DNA of 64,000 bases from Elusimicrobia bacterium GWA2_56_46 (GCA_001799575.1 MGTT01000015.1:140801-204800); one strand, 5' to 3'. Positions 30,073 through 37,894 are shown, numbered from the stretch's first letter. Numbers and translations are program-made. The notes: generated by a model from the sequence alone, not told the origin.

Positions 30073-31116
30073 ATGAATTTATTTCCACCGCCCGATAAGA
30101 GCGGGCAGATAAAATTTATCGTCGGTAAAAGCCTGCCGTATAAAACGCGCATGTGGCTGGTGGCCGCTTTGCTCCCGGCGGGTTTGGTGCTCCAGGCGGC
30201 GCTGTCTTTCTGGCCCGGTCTTGTCCTCCTGCTGGCGGCCTCGCTGCTGGGGATGGTCAAAGGTTACGACGCCAGGCCCAAGATCACCTCCGGCCTGCGA
30301 TGGGAAAGGGTTACCCCCGACGAATACGCGAAAATAAAGCTCAGGGCCGGTCGGTTGGAGCGCTGGGACGAGGATCTTTTTGACATCACCGGCAGGAAAG
30401 GAAAACTGGCGTTCGCCGCCGCGTTCGTTTTAGTTCTGGCCGCCTGCCTGGATCTTGCGGCCAGGTTCGGTTTTTATGAAGGTTCCGGTGTTTTTATAGG
30501 TCTTGACGCGCTTATTCTCCTGGCGCCTCTCTGGTTTACCGGCATCAGGGAATATCTGCGCAAGGACAAGCTCATCATCAAAATAGATCTTCTGGGACGG
30601 GTGATGGAACTGCTGGCCGCGCCAAGCGAAGCGCAGGTCTTTCCGATGCTCGCGCTGGCAAAAACGGAGAAAGGCGGGACGGAGCCGGCAGACGCCAGGC
30701 TGCTGGTGAAGCTGGTGGGCGCCCCTGACGCTTTTTACGGGATACAGGTGCAGGTCTCCATCAACACGGTGCGGGGAAAAGATTATCCGTACCTGTATTG
30801 CGCGCTTATCGCCAAAGAGGGAAGCGGCTTTCTTAAAGATCATGCGCGGTTTGTTCCCAAGCCGGCCGTTTCTCCGGCCTTATCCATTCTTAAAAAAGTG
30901 TCGGCCGGGCTTGGTTTCTCCGGCCGGAAGCTTGTCTATGAAGAGCGGGAAAATCCGGATACTGACATTCTGATTATCAGGCAGGGTACGGAGACGAAAT
31001 CCGGATATTACACCGGGTCGCGGGAGGCAGCCGCTATAGTGACGGCTTCGCTCGAAGTGGCGAAGAAACTGGCCGCCGCCAATTCCCCGGCGTTCCCCTC
31101 CGCGGCGTGCCGCTGA
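30073..31116 (+). CDS. polytopic membrane protein of the radical-SAM cassette
   Basis: About 347 residues with two pairs of membrane helices: MWLVAALLPAGLVLQAALSF with WPGLVLLLAASLLGM, and KLAFAAAFVLVLAACLDLAA with IGLDALILLAPLWFTG. A soluble C-terminal domain of about 170 residues follows. I do not recognise the family. ATG 30073 (or TTG 30067) comes just after the mirrored array. Its position makes it a third member of the cassette, possibly an export or membrane partner (inference). Confidence 0.6.
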   Translation: MNLFPPPDKSGQIKFIVGKSLPYKTRMWLVAALLPAGLVLQAALSFWPGLVLLLAASLLGMVKGYDARPKITSGLRWERVTPDEYAKIKLRAGRLERWDEDLFDITGRKGKLAFAAAFVLVLAACLDLAARFGFYEGSGVFIGLDALILLAPLWFTGIREYLRKDKLIIKIDLLGRVMELLAAPSEAQVFPMLALAKTEKGGTEPADARLLVKLVGAPDAFYGIQVQVSINTVRGKDYPYLYCALIAKEGSGFLKDHARFVPKPAVSPALSILKKVSAGLGFSGRKLVYEERENPDTDILIIRQGTETKSGYYTGSREAAAIVTASLEVAKKLAAANSPAFPSAACR

Positions 31117-31121
31117 TTTCC

Positions 31122-31141
31122 TGGTATAATCTAATCGGAGG
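31122..31141 (+). promoter_or_regulatory. extended -10 promoter and ribosome site for nifU
   Basis: TGGTATAAT (31122-31130) is an extended -10 (TGnTATAAT) with no -35. GGAGG (31137-31141) lies 5 nt before the ATG at 31147, so the leader is very short. Confidence 0.65.
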
Positions 31142-31146
31142 CGTTT

Positions 31147-31980
31147 ATGTGGAACTATACCGAAAAGGTCTACGAGCATTTTAAAAACCCGAGGAACGTG
31201 GGGGAAATTGAGAACCCCGACGCCGTGGGAGAGGTCGGCAGCCTTATCTGCGGCGACGCCCTGAAGCTGACTCTCAGGATAGACAAGGCCACTCAAAAGA
31301 TCCTGGACGCCAAATTCAAGACTTTCGGCTGCGCTTCCGCCATAGCTTCCTCCTCGGCCCTGACCGAGATGGCGAAAGGCAAAACCCTGGACGAGGCTAC
31401 CAGGATCACCAACGCGGAGATCGCCGAATACCTGGGGGGCCTGCCCAGCGAAAAGATGCATTGCTCCGTGATGGGTATGGAGGCGCTTGAGGCCGCTATC
31501 AAGAATTACCGCGGCGGCAAGGCGGAGAAAGTGATCGTGGGCATGGGCGAGCGCGTGGTCTGCAAATGTTTCAGCGTTACCGAGGGCAAGATCCTGCGGT
31601 CCATCAGGGACAACGGCCTGAAGACCGTGGAAGAAGTGACCAATTTCACCAAAGCCGGCGGCGGCTGCCGTCAGTGCGTAGGGGAGATAGAGAAGATCCT
31701 TAAGGATTACTGGGCCAGGGCCGAACACAAAACTTTCGCGAGGATGACCGTGGTTGAGAAAGTTAAGATGGTGGAGAAAGTGCTGGCCGAGGAAGTCAAT
31801 CCTAAGCTGAAGCTGGACGGGGGCTGGATAGAACTGGTGGATCTGGAAGGCGATAAAGTTAAAGTCCGGTTCCTGGGTATGTGTTCCGGCTGCCCGTCTT
31901 CCGCTTCCACGCTCAAGAACGTGGTGGAGAAAGAGCTGAAAGAAAAGATAGATCCGGCGCTGATAATTGAGGCGCAATAA
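31147..31980 (+). CDS. nifU: Fe-S cluster assembly scaffold NifU (three-domain)
   Basis: 277 residues. Residues 1 to about 125 are the IscU-like scaffold with Cys in LICGDAL, FGCASAIASS and MHCSVMG; about 135-190 are a BFD-like [2Fe-2S] domain, VVCKCFSVTEGKI … GGGCRQCVGEIEK; the C-terminus is an Nfu domain with MCSGCPSSASTLKN. Full NifU outside nitrogen fixers serves general Fe-S assembly in anaerobes; no nitrogenase gene is here. Paired with the desulfurase gene 25 bp downstream. Confidence 0.94.
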   Translation: MWNYTEKVYEHFKNPRNVGEIENPDAVGEVGSLICGDALKLTLRIDKATQKILDAKFKTFGCASAIASSSALTEMAKGKTLDEATRITNAEIAEYLGGLPSEKMHCSVMGMEALEAAIKNYRGGKAEKVIVGMGERVVCKCFSVTEGKILRSIRDNGLKTVEEVTNFTKAGGGCRQCVGEIEKILKDYWARAEHKTFARMTVVEKVKMVEKVLAEEVNPKLKLDGGWIELVDLEGDKVKVRFLGMCSGCPSSASTLKNVVEKELKEKIDPALIIEAQ

Positions 31981-32005
31981 GGGGAAGTCGGGTTAAGGAT
32001 TTTTT

Positions 32006-33214
32006 ATGGAAAACGAAAGGGTTGTTTATCTGGATAACAATGCCACCACCAGGGTGGCGCCCGAGGTGGCGGAGGTGATGGGGCCTTTCTACACCGAATT
32101 GTACGGCAATCCCTCCAGTATGCATTTTTTCGGCGGCGGGGTGCAGAAGCATCTTGACGAAGCTCGCCGGAAAGTCGGGGAGCTTATCGGCGCGGCACCG
32201 GAGGAGATAATTTTCACCAGTTGCGGCACCGAAAGCGACTCCACGGCCATCTGGTCGGCCCTGCGCGCCTATCCCGATAAAAAACACATAGTCACCACCA
32301 GGGTAGAGCATCCGGGCGTGCTGAACGTATGCAAATTCCTGGAAACCCAGGGCTATCGCATTACCTATCTGCCGGTGGATCCGGAGGGCCGCCTTAACCT
32401 TGAGGATCTGAAGCTTGCCGTGACTCCGGAAACCGCCCTTGTTTCGATCATGTGGGCCAATAATGAAACCGGCGTCATTTTCCCGGTGGAAGAAGCCGCG
32501 CGGATCGTCCACGCCAAAGGAGCGCTGTTCCATACGGATGCCGTCCAGGCCGCCGGTAAAATCCCGATCAATCTTAGAGATGCCAAGATAGACATGCTTT
32601 CGCTCTCCGGCCACAAACTTCACGCCCCCAAGGGTATCGGCGTCCTATACGTTAAAAAAGGAGCGCGCTTTTCTCCGTTCCTTATGGGCGGGCATCAGGA
32701 GCGCGGCCGCCGCGCCGGCACCGAGAACGTTCCTTATATCGTAGGCCTGGGAAAAGCGGCGGAACTGGCGCTGAAAAATATGGAGAGAGAGAATGCCCAG
32801 GTGAAAGCCCTGCGCGACCGGCTTCAGGAGGGGCTGCTTAAAACCATACCGAATGTCCGCGTAAACGGCGGCGGGGCCGAACGCCTGCCCAATACGGCCA
32901 ATATAAGTTTCGAGTACGTGGAGGGGGAGTCCATCCTTATCATGTTGAGCGAAAAGGGGATTTGCGCCTCGTCCGGTTCGGCCTGCACCTCGGGTTCGCT
33001 CGAACCCTCGCATGTCATGGCGGCCATGGCGGTGCCGCAGACTTACGCGCACGGCTCCATCCGGTTCTCTTTCAGTGTTTATAACACGGAGGCGGAAGTG
33101 GACTTCGTGCTGAAAGAAATGCCGCCCATTATAGAGCGCCTGCGCGCCATCTCGCCTTTCGCCGACGGCAAGCCCCTATTCGGTATGGACGCCTGCGAGA
33201 CGCATAAACATTAA
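32006..33214 (+). CDS. nifS: cysteine desulfurase (NifS/IscS family)
   Basis: 402 residues, PLP-dependent. YLDNNATTRVAPEV at the N-terminus, the PLP lysine in LSLSGHKLHAPKGIGVLYV, and the mobile catalytic Cys in ASSGSACTSGSLEPSH (group I loop). Supplies persulfide sulfur to NifU encoded upstream. Ribosome site AAGGA. The element copy B starts 5 bp after the stop. Confidence 0.95.
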   Translation: MENERVVYLDNNATTRVAPEVAEVMGPFYTELYGNPSSMHFFGGGVQKHLDEARRKVGELIGAAPEEIIFTSCGTESDSTAIWSALRAYPDKKHIVTTRVEHPGVLNVCKFLETQGYRITYLPVDPEGRLNLEDLKLAVTPETALVSIMWANNETGVIFPVEEAARIVHAKGALFHTDAVQAAGKIPINLRDAKIDMLSLSGHKLHAPKGIGVLYVKKGARFSPFLMGGHQERGRRAGTENVPYIVGLGKAAELALKNMERENAQVKALRDRLQEGLLKTIPNVRVNGGGAERLPNTANISFEYVEGESILIMLSEKGICASSGSACTSGSLEPSHVMAAMAVPQTYAHGSIRFSFSVYNTEAEVDFVLKEMPPIIERLRAISPFADGKPLFGMDACETHKH

Positions 33215-33218
33215 GGAG

Positions 33219-33338
33219 ATGGCGGCGGGTTGCGGGTTCGGGGGCCTGTCGGGGTCGTGCCTTTTCGCGTTCCATCGGCGGCCTGCTGGGTCGAAAAGGC
33301 ACGATCCCGCCACCCCTCCAGCTATACCCCGCCGCCAG
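33219..33338. repeat. hairpin element, copy B (complete)
   Basis: Terminal inverted repeats TGGCGGCGGG (33220-33229) and CCCGCCGCCA (33328-33337). Conserved left body GGTTCGGGGGCCTG and right body CCACCCCTCCAGCTATA. Inner arms 33250-33267 and 33292-33309 pair over 18 bp with one G-T wobble. Its stem differs in sequence from copies A, C and D. Confidence 0.85.
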
Positions 33339-33353
33339 TTCCTTAAACCAGCG

Positions 33354-33382
33354 TTGTTTTAGGGGGACAAAGTTTATAGAAT
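33354..33382 (+). promoter_or_regulatory. promoter of the CAT-anticodon tRNA
   Basis: TTGTTT (33354-33359), 17 bp, TAGAAT (33377-33382), with the tRNA starting 17 nt later. Confidence 0.55.
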
Positions 33383-33399
33383 AGTCTAACGGATTTAAT

Positions 33400-33473
33400 G
33401 GGCCCGTAGCTCAGTTGGTTAGAGCAGACGACTCATAATCGTCGGGTCGTAGGTTCAAGTCCTACCGGGCCCA
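33400..33473 (+). tRNA. tRNA with CAT anticodon, probably tRNA-Ile2 (lysidine type)
   Basis: 74 nt, complete cloverleaf: acceptor GGGCCCG/CGGGCCC, D arm GCTCAGTTGGTTAGAGC, anticodon stem GACGA/TCGTC with CAT at 33434-33436, T arm containing GGTTCAAGTCC, discriminator A, CCA not encoded. The body (TAGCTCAG…GACTCATAATCG…GGTTCAAGTCC) resembles E. coli ileX more than the elongator tRNA-Met, so Ile2 is favoured. Elongator Met remains possible; initiator features are absent. Confidence 0.93.
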
Positions 33474-33479
33474 GTAATT

Positions 33480-33513
33480 TAAAAAGCCTCAGGCTTGTGC
33501 CTGAGGCTTTTTA
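33480..33513 (+). terminator. intrinsic terminator after the tRNA
   Basis: AAAAAGCCTCAGGC (33481-33494) pairs with GCCTGAGGCTTTTT (33499-33512) around a TTGT loop. Confidence 0.92.
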
Positions 33514-33518
33514 GATTA

Positions 33519-33594
33519 CAGTGGTCAGTGCCCAGTGAGTAGTGGTCAGAAATATAAGAAACTCCTTCACTGACCACTCACCACTGGTCACTGT
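33519..33594. repeat. mirrored heptamer array after the tRNA
   Basis: + arm AGTGGTC AGTGCCC AGTGAGT AGTGGTC, spacer of about 18 nt, - arm CACTGACCACTCACCACTGG. The - arm supplies the TGA stop of the convergent MORN gene. Confidence 0.8.
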
Positions 33595-34640
33595 TTTTTC
33601 GCCGCTTCGCCTTTTTTGTTGAAGGTGTATTCGTTTTTAAGGTTCCCGTTTTCGTTGTAGATCTTTAACGAAACGACCTCGTTCTTTGAGAAGAGGAACT
33701 CTTTTTCAAGTTTTCCGTCTTTGGTGTAGATCTTGACCGCGCCGTCCGGAGCCTTGCCGTCCTTTGAGATGAGGTTGAAGTCCCTGTCCAGGGTGATTCT
33801 GGCGATATATTTATTGTTCAGGTAGAAAGTGAAGCGCTCGCCCCGGGCCAGGCTGACCGCCTTGGCGGTTACCATGGAGTCGGGCGTTTCCGGGGCGGCG
33901 GCCGCTTCGGGCGTTTTAGCCTCGGCGGCTTTTGGCTTTTCCGCCGCGTGGCCGTCCGCGTAAAAAAGTTCCGACTTAAGTTCCCCGGTTTCATTGAATT
34001 CCCTGAACCAGCCGTTAGGGACGCCGCCCCGGAAGTTCTGTTCGAACAGAAGCCTGGCGTTCTCATTGTAGACGCGCACCGTTCCGTTCAGCGCGCCGTC
34101 CAGATAATAGGCTTCGCTCTGGAGAACGCCTCCGGGATAATAGGCCCTGAGCGGGCCTGAGGTTTTGGAGTTGATGACGGTTTTTTCGGTCTTGAGGTTG
34201 CCGTTGTCGTAATATTCCCGGTACGAGCCGTCCTTTACCAGGCCTTGCAGGCCAAGCAGCGTCCCCCTGGAATCATAGGTTTCGGTCGCGGTTACGACGC
34301 CGTTCTCAAAATAGACCTTTTCAAGGGCCGAGGTGCTTACGTTCACCGTTTTGAAAGTGTATCTGGGTTCCGGCGCGGGCCCGGCCGGGAGGTCGGCCGG
34401 AGCGGCGGCGGATGAGGCCGGGGTGTTGAAAGGTTCCTTTACCACGATCTCGGGTGCGCCGATGCTCAGAATGTCTTTTTTGGCGATGTTTAAACTGCCG
34501 TATTTGGTTCTTATAAGGTTCACGCCGTCCATTTCCCCTTCCACGGCGCCTTCGAGGCGCGTGCCGTCCTTAAGCGTTATGATCTCCGCGTAAGCGCAGG
34601 TCTGAACCAGCAGCGCGGAGATAAATATCAGTTTTTTCAT
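33588..34640 (-). CDS. exported MORN_2/YwqK-like repeat protein
   Basis: About 350 residues. A signal peptide (MKKLIFISALLVQTCAYA) then a short beta domain (EIITLKDGTRLEGAVEGEMD) and repeated units of the type YYDNGNLKTEKTV, YYPGGVLQSEAYYLDG, VYNENARLLFEQNFRGG, EFNETGELKSELFYADG and YNENGNLKNEY, the toxin/antitoxin-like MORN_2 repeat. An Ala/Pro/Glu-rich linker splits the repeats. Envelope scaffold or binding role (inference). The start at 34640 has GGAGG upstream; the stop lies in a heptamer array. Confidence 0.8.
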   Translation of the reverse strand: MKKLIFISALLVQTCAYAEIITLKDGTRLEGAVEGEMDGVNLIRTKYGSLNIAKKDILSIGAPEIVVKEPFNTPASSAAAPADLPAGPAPEPRYTFKTVNVSTSALEKVYFENGVVTATETYDSRGTLLGLQGLVKDGSYREYYDNGNLKTEKTVINSKTSGPLRAYYPGGVLQSEAYYLDGALNGTVRVYNENARLLFEQNFRGGVPNGWFREFNETGELKSELFYADGHAAEKPKAAEAKTPEAAAAPETPDSMVTAKAVSLARGERFTFYLNNKYIARITLDRDFNLISKDGKAPDGAVKIYTKDGKLEKEFLFSKNEVVSLKIYNENGNLKNEYTFNKKGEAAKKQ

Positions 34641-34721
34641 AAAAGGCCTCCGGAGCGCCGGTATTCTTTCAGGGATGCCGGCGCTTCCGCTATTAGACAA
34701 ATTTCCGCGCGCGCGTTCAAG

Positions 34722-34751
34722 TTGACAGAATGATACTTAACTGGATAGGAT
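34722..34751 (+). promoter_or_regulatory. promoter of the ferredoxin gene, near-leaderless
   Basis: TTGACA (34722-34727), 18 bp, TAGGAT (34746-34751), 9 nt before ATG 34761. No Shine-Dalgarno sequence, so the mRNA probably starts within 3 nt of the ATG. Confidence 0.6.
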
Positions 34752-34760
34752 AACCCTAAT

Positions 34761-35633
34761 ATGAAAAAAAGGAAAATAATAAAAATAGACGAGAGTAAAT
34801 GCGATGGCTGCGGGCTTTGCATCCCCAACTGCCCCGAAGGGGCTTTGCGGGTGATAGACGGCAAGGCCCGCCTGATAAGCGACCTGTTGTGCGACGGGCT
34901 GGGGGCTTGTCTGGGTGAGTGTCCGCGGGGAGCCATTGCCATAGAAGAGCGCGGGGCCGCGGCCTACGATGAAAAGCAAGTGATGGAGAACATGGTTAAG
35001 CAAGGCAGGAATACGGTCGAAGCGCATTTAAAACACCTTAAAGACCATGGTCAGGATGATTTTTTGAAGCAGGCGCTGGATTTCCTGAAAGAAAAAGGCG
35101 TCCCGGATCCGAGGGAGGAGAAAAGTCACAAGTCACAGGCTGCAAGTCACAGGCCGGAAGCGGGCGGGCATGCGCCCTGCGGCTGTCCTGGAGCGCGCGA
35201 GATGGATTTCCGTGGCAAAGCCGGGGAGAGCGGCGCGCCGGGAGCGGTCAGTTCCCAGCTCAGGCAGTGGCCGGTGCAGCTGCACCTGGTTTCCCCGCTG
35301 GCGCCGTATTTTAAAAATGCCGATGTCGTGCTGGCCGCCGACTGTGCGGCGTATGCTTACGGCGACTTCCACAATGGTTTTCTCAAAGGCAAAAGCCTTG
35401 CCATAGCCTGCCCCAAGCTGGACGACGGTCGGGAGATATATATCGGGAAGCTCAGGAGTCTTATTGATGACGCCCGGGTGAACACGCTGACCGTGGTCAC
35501 TATGGAGGTTCCCTGCTGCTCCGGGCTGGCGGGAATGGTCCAGGAGGCGCTCGGCGGCGCCAAGAGGAAAGTTCCGGTGAAGCACACGGTAATCGGTCTC
35601 CAGGGCGAGATAAAAAGTTCGGACTGGCTGTAG
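34761..35633 (+). CDS. 2[4Fe-4S] ferredoxin-domain protein with C-terminal Cys domain
   Basis: 290 residues. N-terminal dicluster ferredoxin: CDGCGLCIPNCPEGAL and CDGLGACLGECPRGAI. A linker (about residues 115-160) is partly made of an AAGTCAC-type heptamer array (…KSHKSQAASHRPEAG). The C-terminal domain has further conserved-looking Cys (ADCAAYAYGDFH, LAIACPKLDDG, MEVPCCSGLAG). Similar long ferredoxin-like proteins occur in anaerobes, probably as electron carriers of uncharacterised partners. Confidence 0.8.
   Translation: MKKRKIIKIDESKCDGCGLCIPNCPEGALRVIDGKARLISDLLCDGLGACLGECPRGAIAIEERGAAAYDEKQVMENMVKQGRNTVEAHLKHLKDHGQDDFLKQALDFLKEKGVPDPREEKSHKSQAASHRPEAGGHAPCGCPGAREMDFRGKAGESGAPGAVSSQLRQWPVQLHLVSPLAPYFKNADVVLAADCAAYAYGDFHNGFLKGKSLAIACPKLDDGREIYIGKLRSLIDDARVNTLTVVTMEVPCCSGLAGMVQEALGGAKRKVPVKHTVIGLQGEIKSSDWL
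35123..35157 (+). repeat. in-frame heptamer array inside the ferredoxin gene
   Basis: AAGTCAC AAGTCAC AGGCTGC AAGTCAC AGGCC, a 7-bp period. It lies in the low-complexity linker, so it adds residues without breaking a domain. Confidence 0.7.
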
Positions 35634-35641
35634 TTCTGGTA

Positions 35642-35662
35642 AATCCTCCGATAAGCGGTAAT
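35642..35662. repeat. 21-bp dispersed motif
   Basis: AATCCTCCGATAAGCGG followed by TAAT; an inverted copy with one mismatch is at 62125-62145. Both lie beside hairpin elements (C here, E there). Confidence 0.55.
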
Positions 35663-35702
35663 CCTAGTGGCTTTGGGTTAACGAACCGCAGGATAGTAAA
35701 AC

Positions 35703-35822
35703 CGGGGGCCTGCCGATGGACAGCCTTTGTGCTTCACGAGCCCAGTGTCCGTAGCAAAACTTAACGGCAGTGTAGTCCACTCGGCGGCCTGCGGGACAAA
35801 AAGGCTGTCCATCGGCACCCCT
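35703..35822. repeat. hairpin element, copy C
   Basis: CGGGGGCCTG (35704-35713) begins the conserved body and CACCCC ends it. Arms GCCGATGGACAGCCTTT (35712-35728) and 35800-35816 pair perfectly over 17 bp. Outer terminal repeats are lost. Stem sequence unrelated to copy B. Confidence 0.75.
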
Positions 35823-36009
35823 TAGTAAAATTTACACACTTGATGGTCGCTCGGCATTCCAATCTGAAAATACAATATATTGACCCCTCCCAAATTAATA
35901 CTTGAATTACCCGCCCAGTATAGGAATCGGTAAGTTTTACAAAATCACCGGTGCTTTTCCCGACTTCCACAGTTCCCCTTAAAATCATCATCTCTTCATT
36001 GGCAACCAT
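35761..36009 (-). CDS. possible small or decayed reading frame
   Basis: A - strand frame from ATG 36009 has protein-like composition in the middle (ILRGTVEVGKSTGDFVKLTD, IQVLIWEGSIYCIF) but its last 20 residues are encoded by element C. There is no ribosome site. It could be a gene remnant interrupted by the element or chance. Not recognised. Confidence 0.2.
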   Translation of the reverse strand: MVANEEMMILRGTVEVGKSTGDFVKLTDSYTGRVIQVLIWEGSIYCIFRLECRATIKCVNFTKGCRWTAFLSRRPPSGLHCR

Positions 36010-36070
36010 CTTGCAGTTTGGATGCCTCGTGGGCAAATATAGGTTCGTTTTTAAGTCTGTATTTAGGAGG

Positions 36071-36235
36071 ATGGCGGCGGGGTATAACTGGAGGGGTGAC
36101 GGGGCCAAGCCTTTTCGTCCCGCAGGCCGCCGAGGGAAGCGGAAAGGCTTGGCCCCGGCAGGCCCCCGAACTCGCAGCCCGCCGCCATTTTTCCATTTTT
36201 CACCCATTGGGTGAAATCTTCTCGTCAATGACGCA
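36071..36235. repeat. hairpin element, copy D (long form, inverted)
   Basis: Terminal repeats ATGGCGGCGGG (36071-36081) and CCCGCCGCCAT (36178-36188). Arms 36100-36114 and 36143-36157 pair perfectly over 15 bp (CGGGGCCAAGCCTTT). On its right, 36189-36235 is a further extension shared with copy E (complement of CCTGCGTCATTGAYGAGAAG and the following bases). Confidence 0.85.
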
Positions 36236-36270
36236 GGCCTGTGAGAGGAGAATTTGGGAGTTCCCCTCCA

Positions 36271-36299
36271 TTGAGCCGTCCGGTAAAGTTTGATAAGAT
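36271..36299 (+). promoter_or_regulatory. promoter of tRNA-Cys
   Basis: TTGAGC (36271-36276), 17 bp, TAAGAT (36294-36299); the tRNA begins 12 nt later. Confidence 0.6.
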
Positions 36300-36310
36300 A
36301 TTCCTATAAC

Positions 36311-36382
36311 GGCGCGGTGGCCAAGTGGTAAGGCGGCAGTCTGCAAAACTGCTATTCGTGGGTTCGATTCCCACCCGCGCCT
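36311..36382 (+). tRNA. tRNA-Cys (GCA)
   Basis: 72 nt: acceptor GGCGCGG/CCGCGCC, anticodon GCA at 36343-36345 in a CAGTCTGCAAAACTG arm, T arm GTGGGTTCGATTCCCAC, discriminator T as expected for tRNA-Cys. CCA not encoded. Confidence 0.95.
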
Positions 36383-36600
36383 TTCAAAATTTGGTGGGAA
36401 TCGAAGCCGACCCGAGCGCTCGCGGTGCGGGTGGAGCGAAGCGACACAATTCAGCGCTCAGAAAAGTGAGCGTAGCGAACGTCAGCGAGGGCGGCCGGCT
36501 TCGAGGGAGCGAGTGGGAACGAGCGGAAGGGTGGACTTTGCATTCTTGCTTTGCGGATGGACACAGATCAGTGAGCAGGAAGGATTCCCACCCGCGCCTT
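36366..36600. repeat. duplicated tRNA-Cys 3' end flanking a structured insert
   Basis: GATTCCCACCCGCGCCTT occurs at 36366-36383 (within the tRNA) and again exactly at 36583-36600. The 199 bp between contain TCGAAGCCG…CGGCTTCGA (around 36394 and 36497), a CGCTCA/TGAGCG hairpin and GAGCGAAGCGAC-type words. There is no believable protein. Confidence 0.7.
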
Positions 36601-36611
36601 GAATTTGACAG

Positions 36612-36702
36612 CGAAGGTTGGAAGGTTCGAGGGTTGGATGGTTAGAGGTCGGGCATTCCTTCTTCAAACCTTCTAACCCTCCAATCCTCTAACCCTCATC
36701 CT
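36612..36702. repeat. mirrored octamer array upstream of the aminotransferase
   Basis: + arm AGGTTGGA AGGTTCGA GGGTTGGA TGGTTAGA (period 8), spacer with CATTCCTTCTTC, - arm AACCTTCTAACCCTCCAATC and continuing. Same design as the 7-bp arrays with one base more per unit. Confidence 0.7.
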
Positions 36703-36712
36703 TGGGGTTATC

Positions 36713-37873
36713 ATGCATCTCAGTCGTCTGGCGATGTCCGTGGGCCAATCCGCCACCTTAAAGTTGAACGAGCTTGCCAACAGCCTTAAAGCCGAAGGCA
36801 GGCCCGTCATCCATCTCGGCGGCGGCGAGCCCGAAGAAAAGATCCCGCGGGGAGCCTATGATGCCGCGGTAAAGAAGCTGGACACCGGCTATATACACTA
36901 TACCGCCGTAAGCGGCATCCCCGAACTCAAAAAAGAGATCGCCTCCTACACCGAGCATAACTACGGCCTGAAACCCGCCGCCAAAAATATCGTGGTCTCC
37001 GGCGGCGCCAAACAGGCGATCTACAATTTCCTAATGGCGGTGGTGGATCCCGGCTCGGAAGTGGTTTTCCCCGCGCCGTATTGGGTCAGCTACCCCGAAA
37101 TGGTGAAGCTGGTTCACGGCGTCCCGATAATCGTGCGCCCGGGGCCCGGCGAGCTGATTCCCGGCATTGAGGAAATGGACCGGCATATCACCTCCAACAC
37201 CCGCGCGGTGATGCTGAACAGCCCGAATAATCCTTCAGGCGCGCTCTACCCCGAAGCTTTCGTGCGTGAACTCGTGGAGATCTGCGAATACCGCGGCGTA
37301 TATCTTATGATGGACGACATCTACGACCGTCTGGTATTCGACGGCGCTTCCGCGCCCCGCGCTTTTGCCATGTCCGGGCGGCCGCTGGACGATTCCATCA
37401 TTGTTTCCATAAACGGCGTTTCCAAGGCTTATTCCATGACCGGTTTCCGCATCGGCTGGAGCGTGGCTGGAGAAGCTGTTTCCCTCGCCATGGCCAAAAT
37501 CCAGGCCCAGGTCACTTCCTGCCCTTCGGGGCTGAGCCAGGCGGCCGCGGCCGGCGCCCTGGGCGGACACGGGGCGTTCGTGGAGGAGCTGCGCGTCCAG
37601 CTTGAAAAGAAACGGAACCTGATGGTTTCGGAACTTAAAAAAATAAAAAAAGTGAAACTTCACGTTCCGCAGGGAACTTTCTACAGTTTCCCCGATTTCA
37701 GCGCCTATGAAAAAGATTCCGAGAAACTTTCAAGGCTTTTGCTCGACAAGGCCATGGTGGTCACCGTTCCCGGCAGGGAATTCGGGCTGGACGGACATCT
37801 GCGCCTCAGTTATTGCGGATCGGAAAAAGATATCGTGGAAGGAGTTTCCAGGATCGAAAAAATTTTAGACTAA
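36713..37873 (+). CDS. pyridoxal-phosphate aminotransferase, class I (aspartate aminotransferase-like)
   Basis: 386 residues. PLP lysine in SINGVSKAYSMTGFRIGWSV, substrate/PLP contacts LNSPNNPSGALYP, VSGGAKQAIYNFLMA and the C-terminal Arg in LRLSYCGSE. Subfamily Ib/AspC-like; aspartate or prephenate as amino donor is likely but not proven. Starts right after a mirrored octamer array. pckA follows 21 bp downstream, so oxaloacetate supply and use may be co-regulated. Confidence 0.88.
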   Translation: MHLSRLAMSVGQSATLKLNELANSLKAEGRPVIHLGGGEPEEKIPRGAYDAAVKKLDTGYIHYTAVSGIPELKKEIASYTEHNYGLKPAAKNIVVSGGAKQAIYNFLMAVVDPGSEVVFPAPYWVSYPEMVKLVHGVPIIVRPGPGELIPGIEEMDRHITSNTRAVMLNSPNNPSGALYPEAFVRELVEICEYRGVYLMMDDIYDRLVFDGASAPRAFAMSGRPLDDSIIVSINGVSKAYSMTGFRIGWSVAGEAVSLAMAKIQAQVTSCPSGLSQAAAAGALGGHGAFVEELRVQLEKKRNLMVSELKKIKKVKLHVPQGTFYSFPDFSAYEKDSEKLSRLLLDKAMVVTVPGREFGLDGHLRLSYCGSEKDIVEGVSRIEKILD

Positions 37874-37894
37874 CAGTCTGCTGAGGAGACTTTT

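Noticed and set aside
31147-33214. Nitrogen-fixation locus suggested by nifU-nifS
   Set aside because: No nifH/D/K/E/N/B in the window; NifU-NifS serve general Fe-S assembly in many anaerobes.
36325-36645. 106-codon frame starting inside tRNA-Cys
   Set aside because: It spans the tRNA, the duplicated tail and the structured insert; no ribosome site, and composition follows the repeats.
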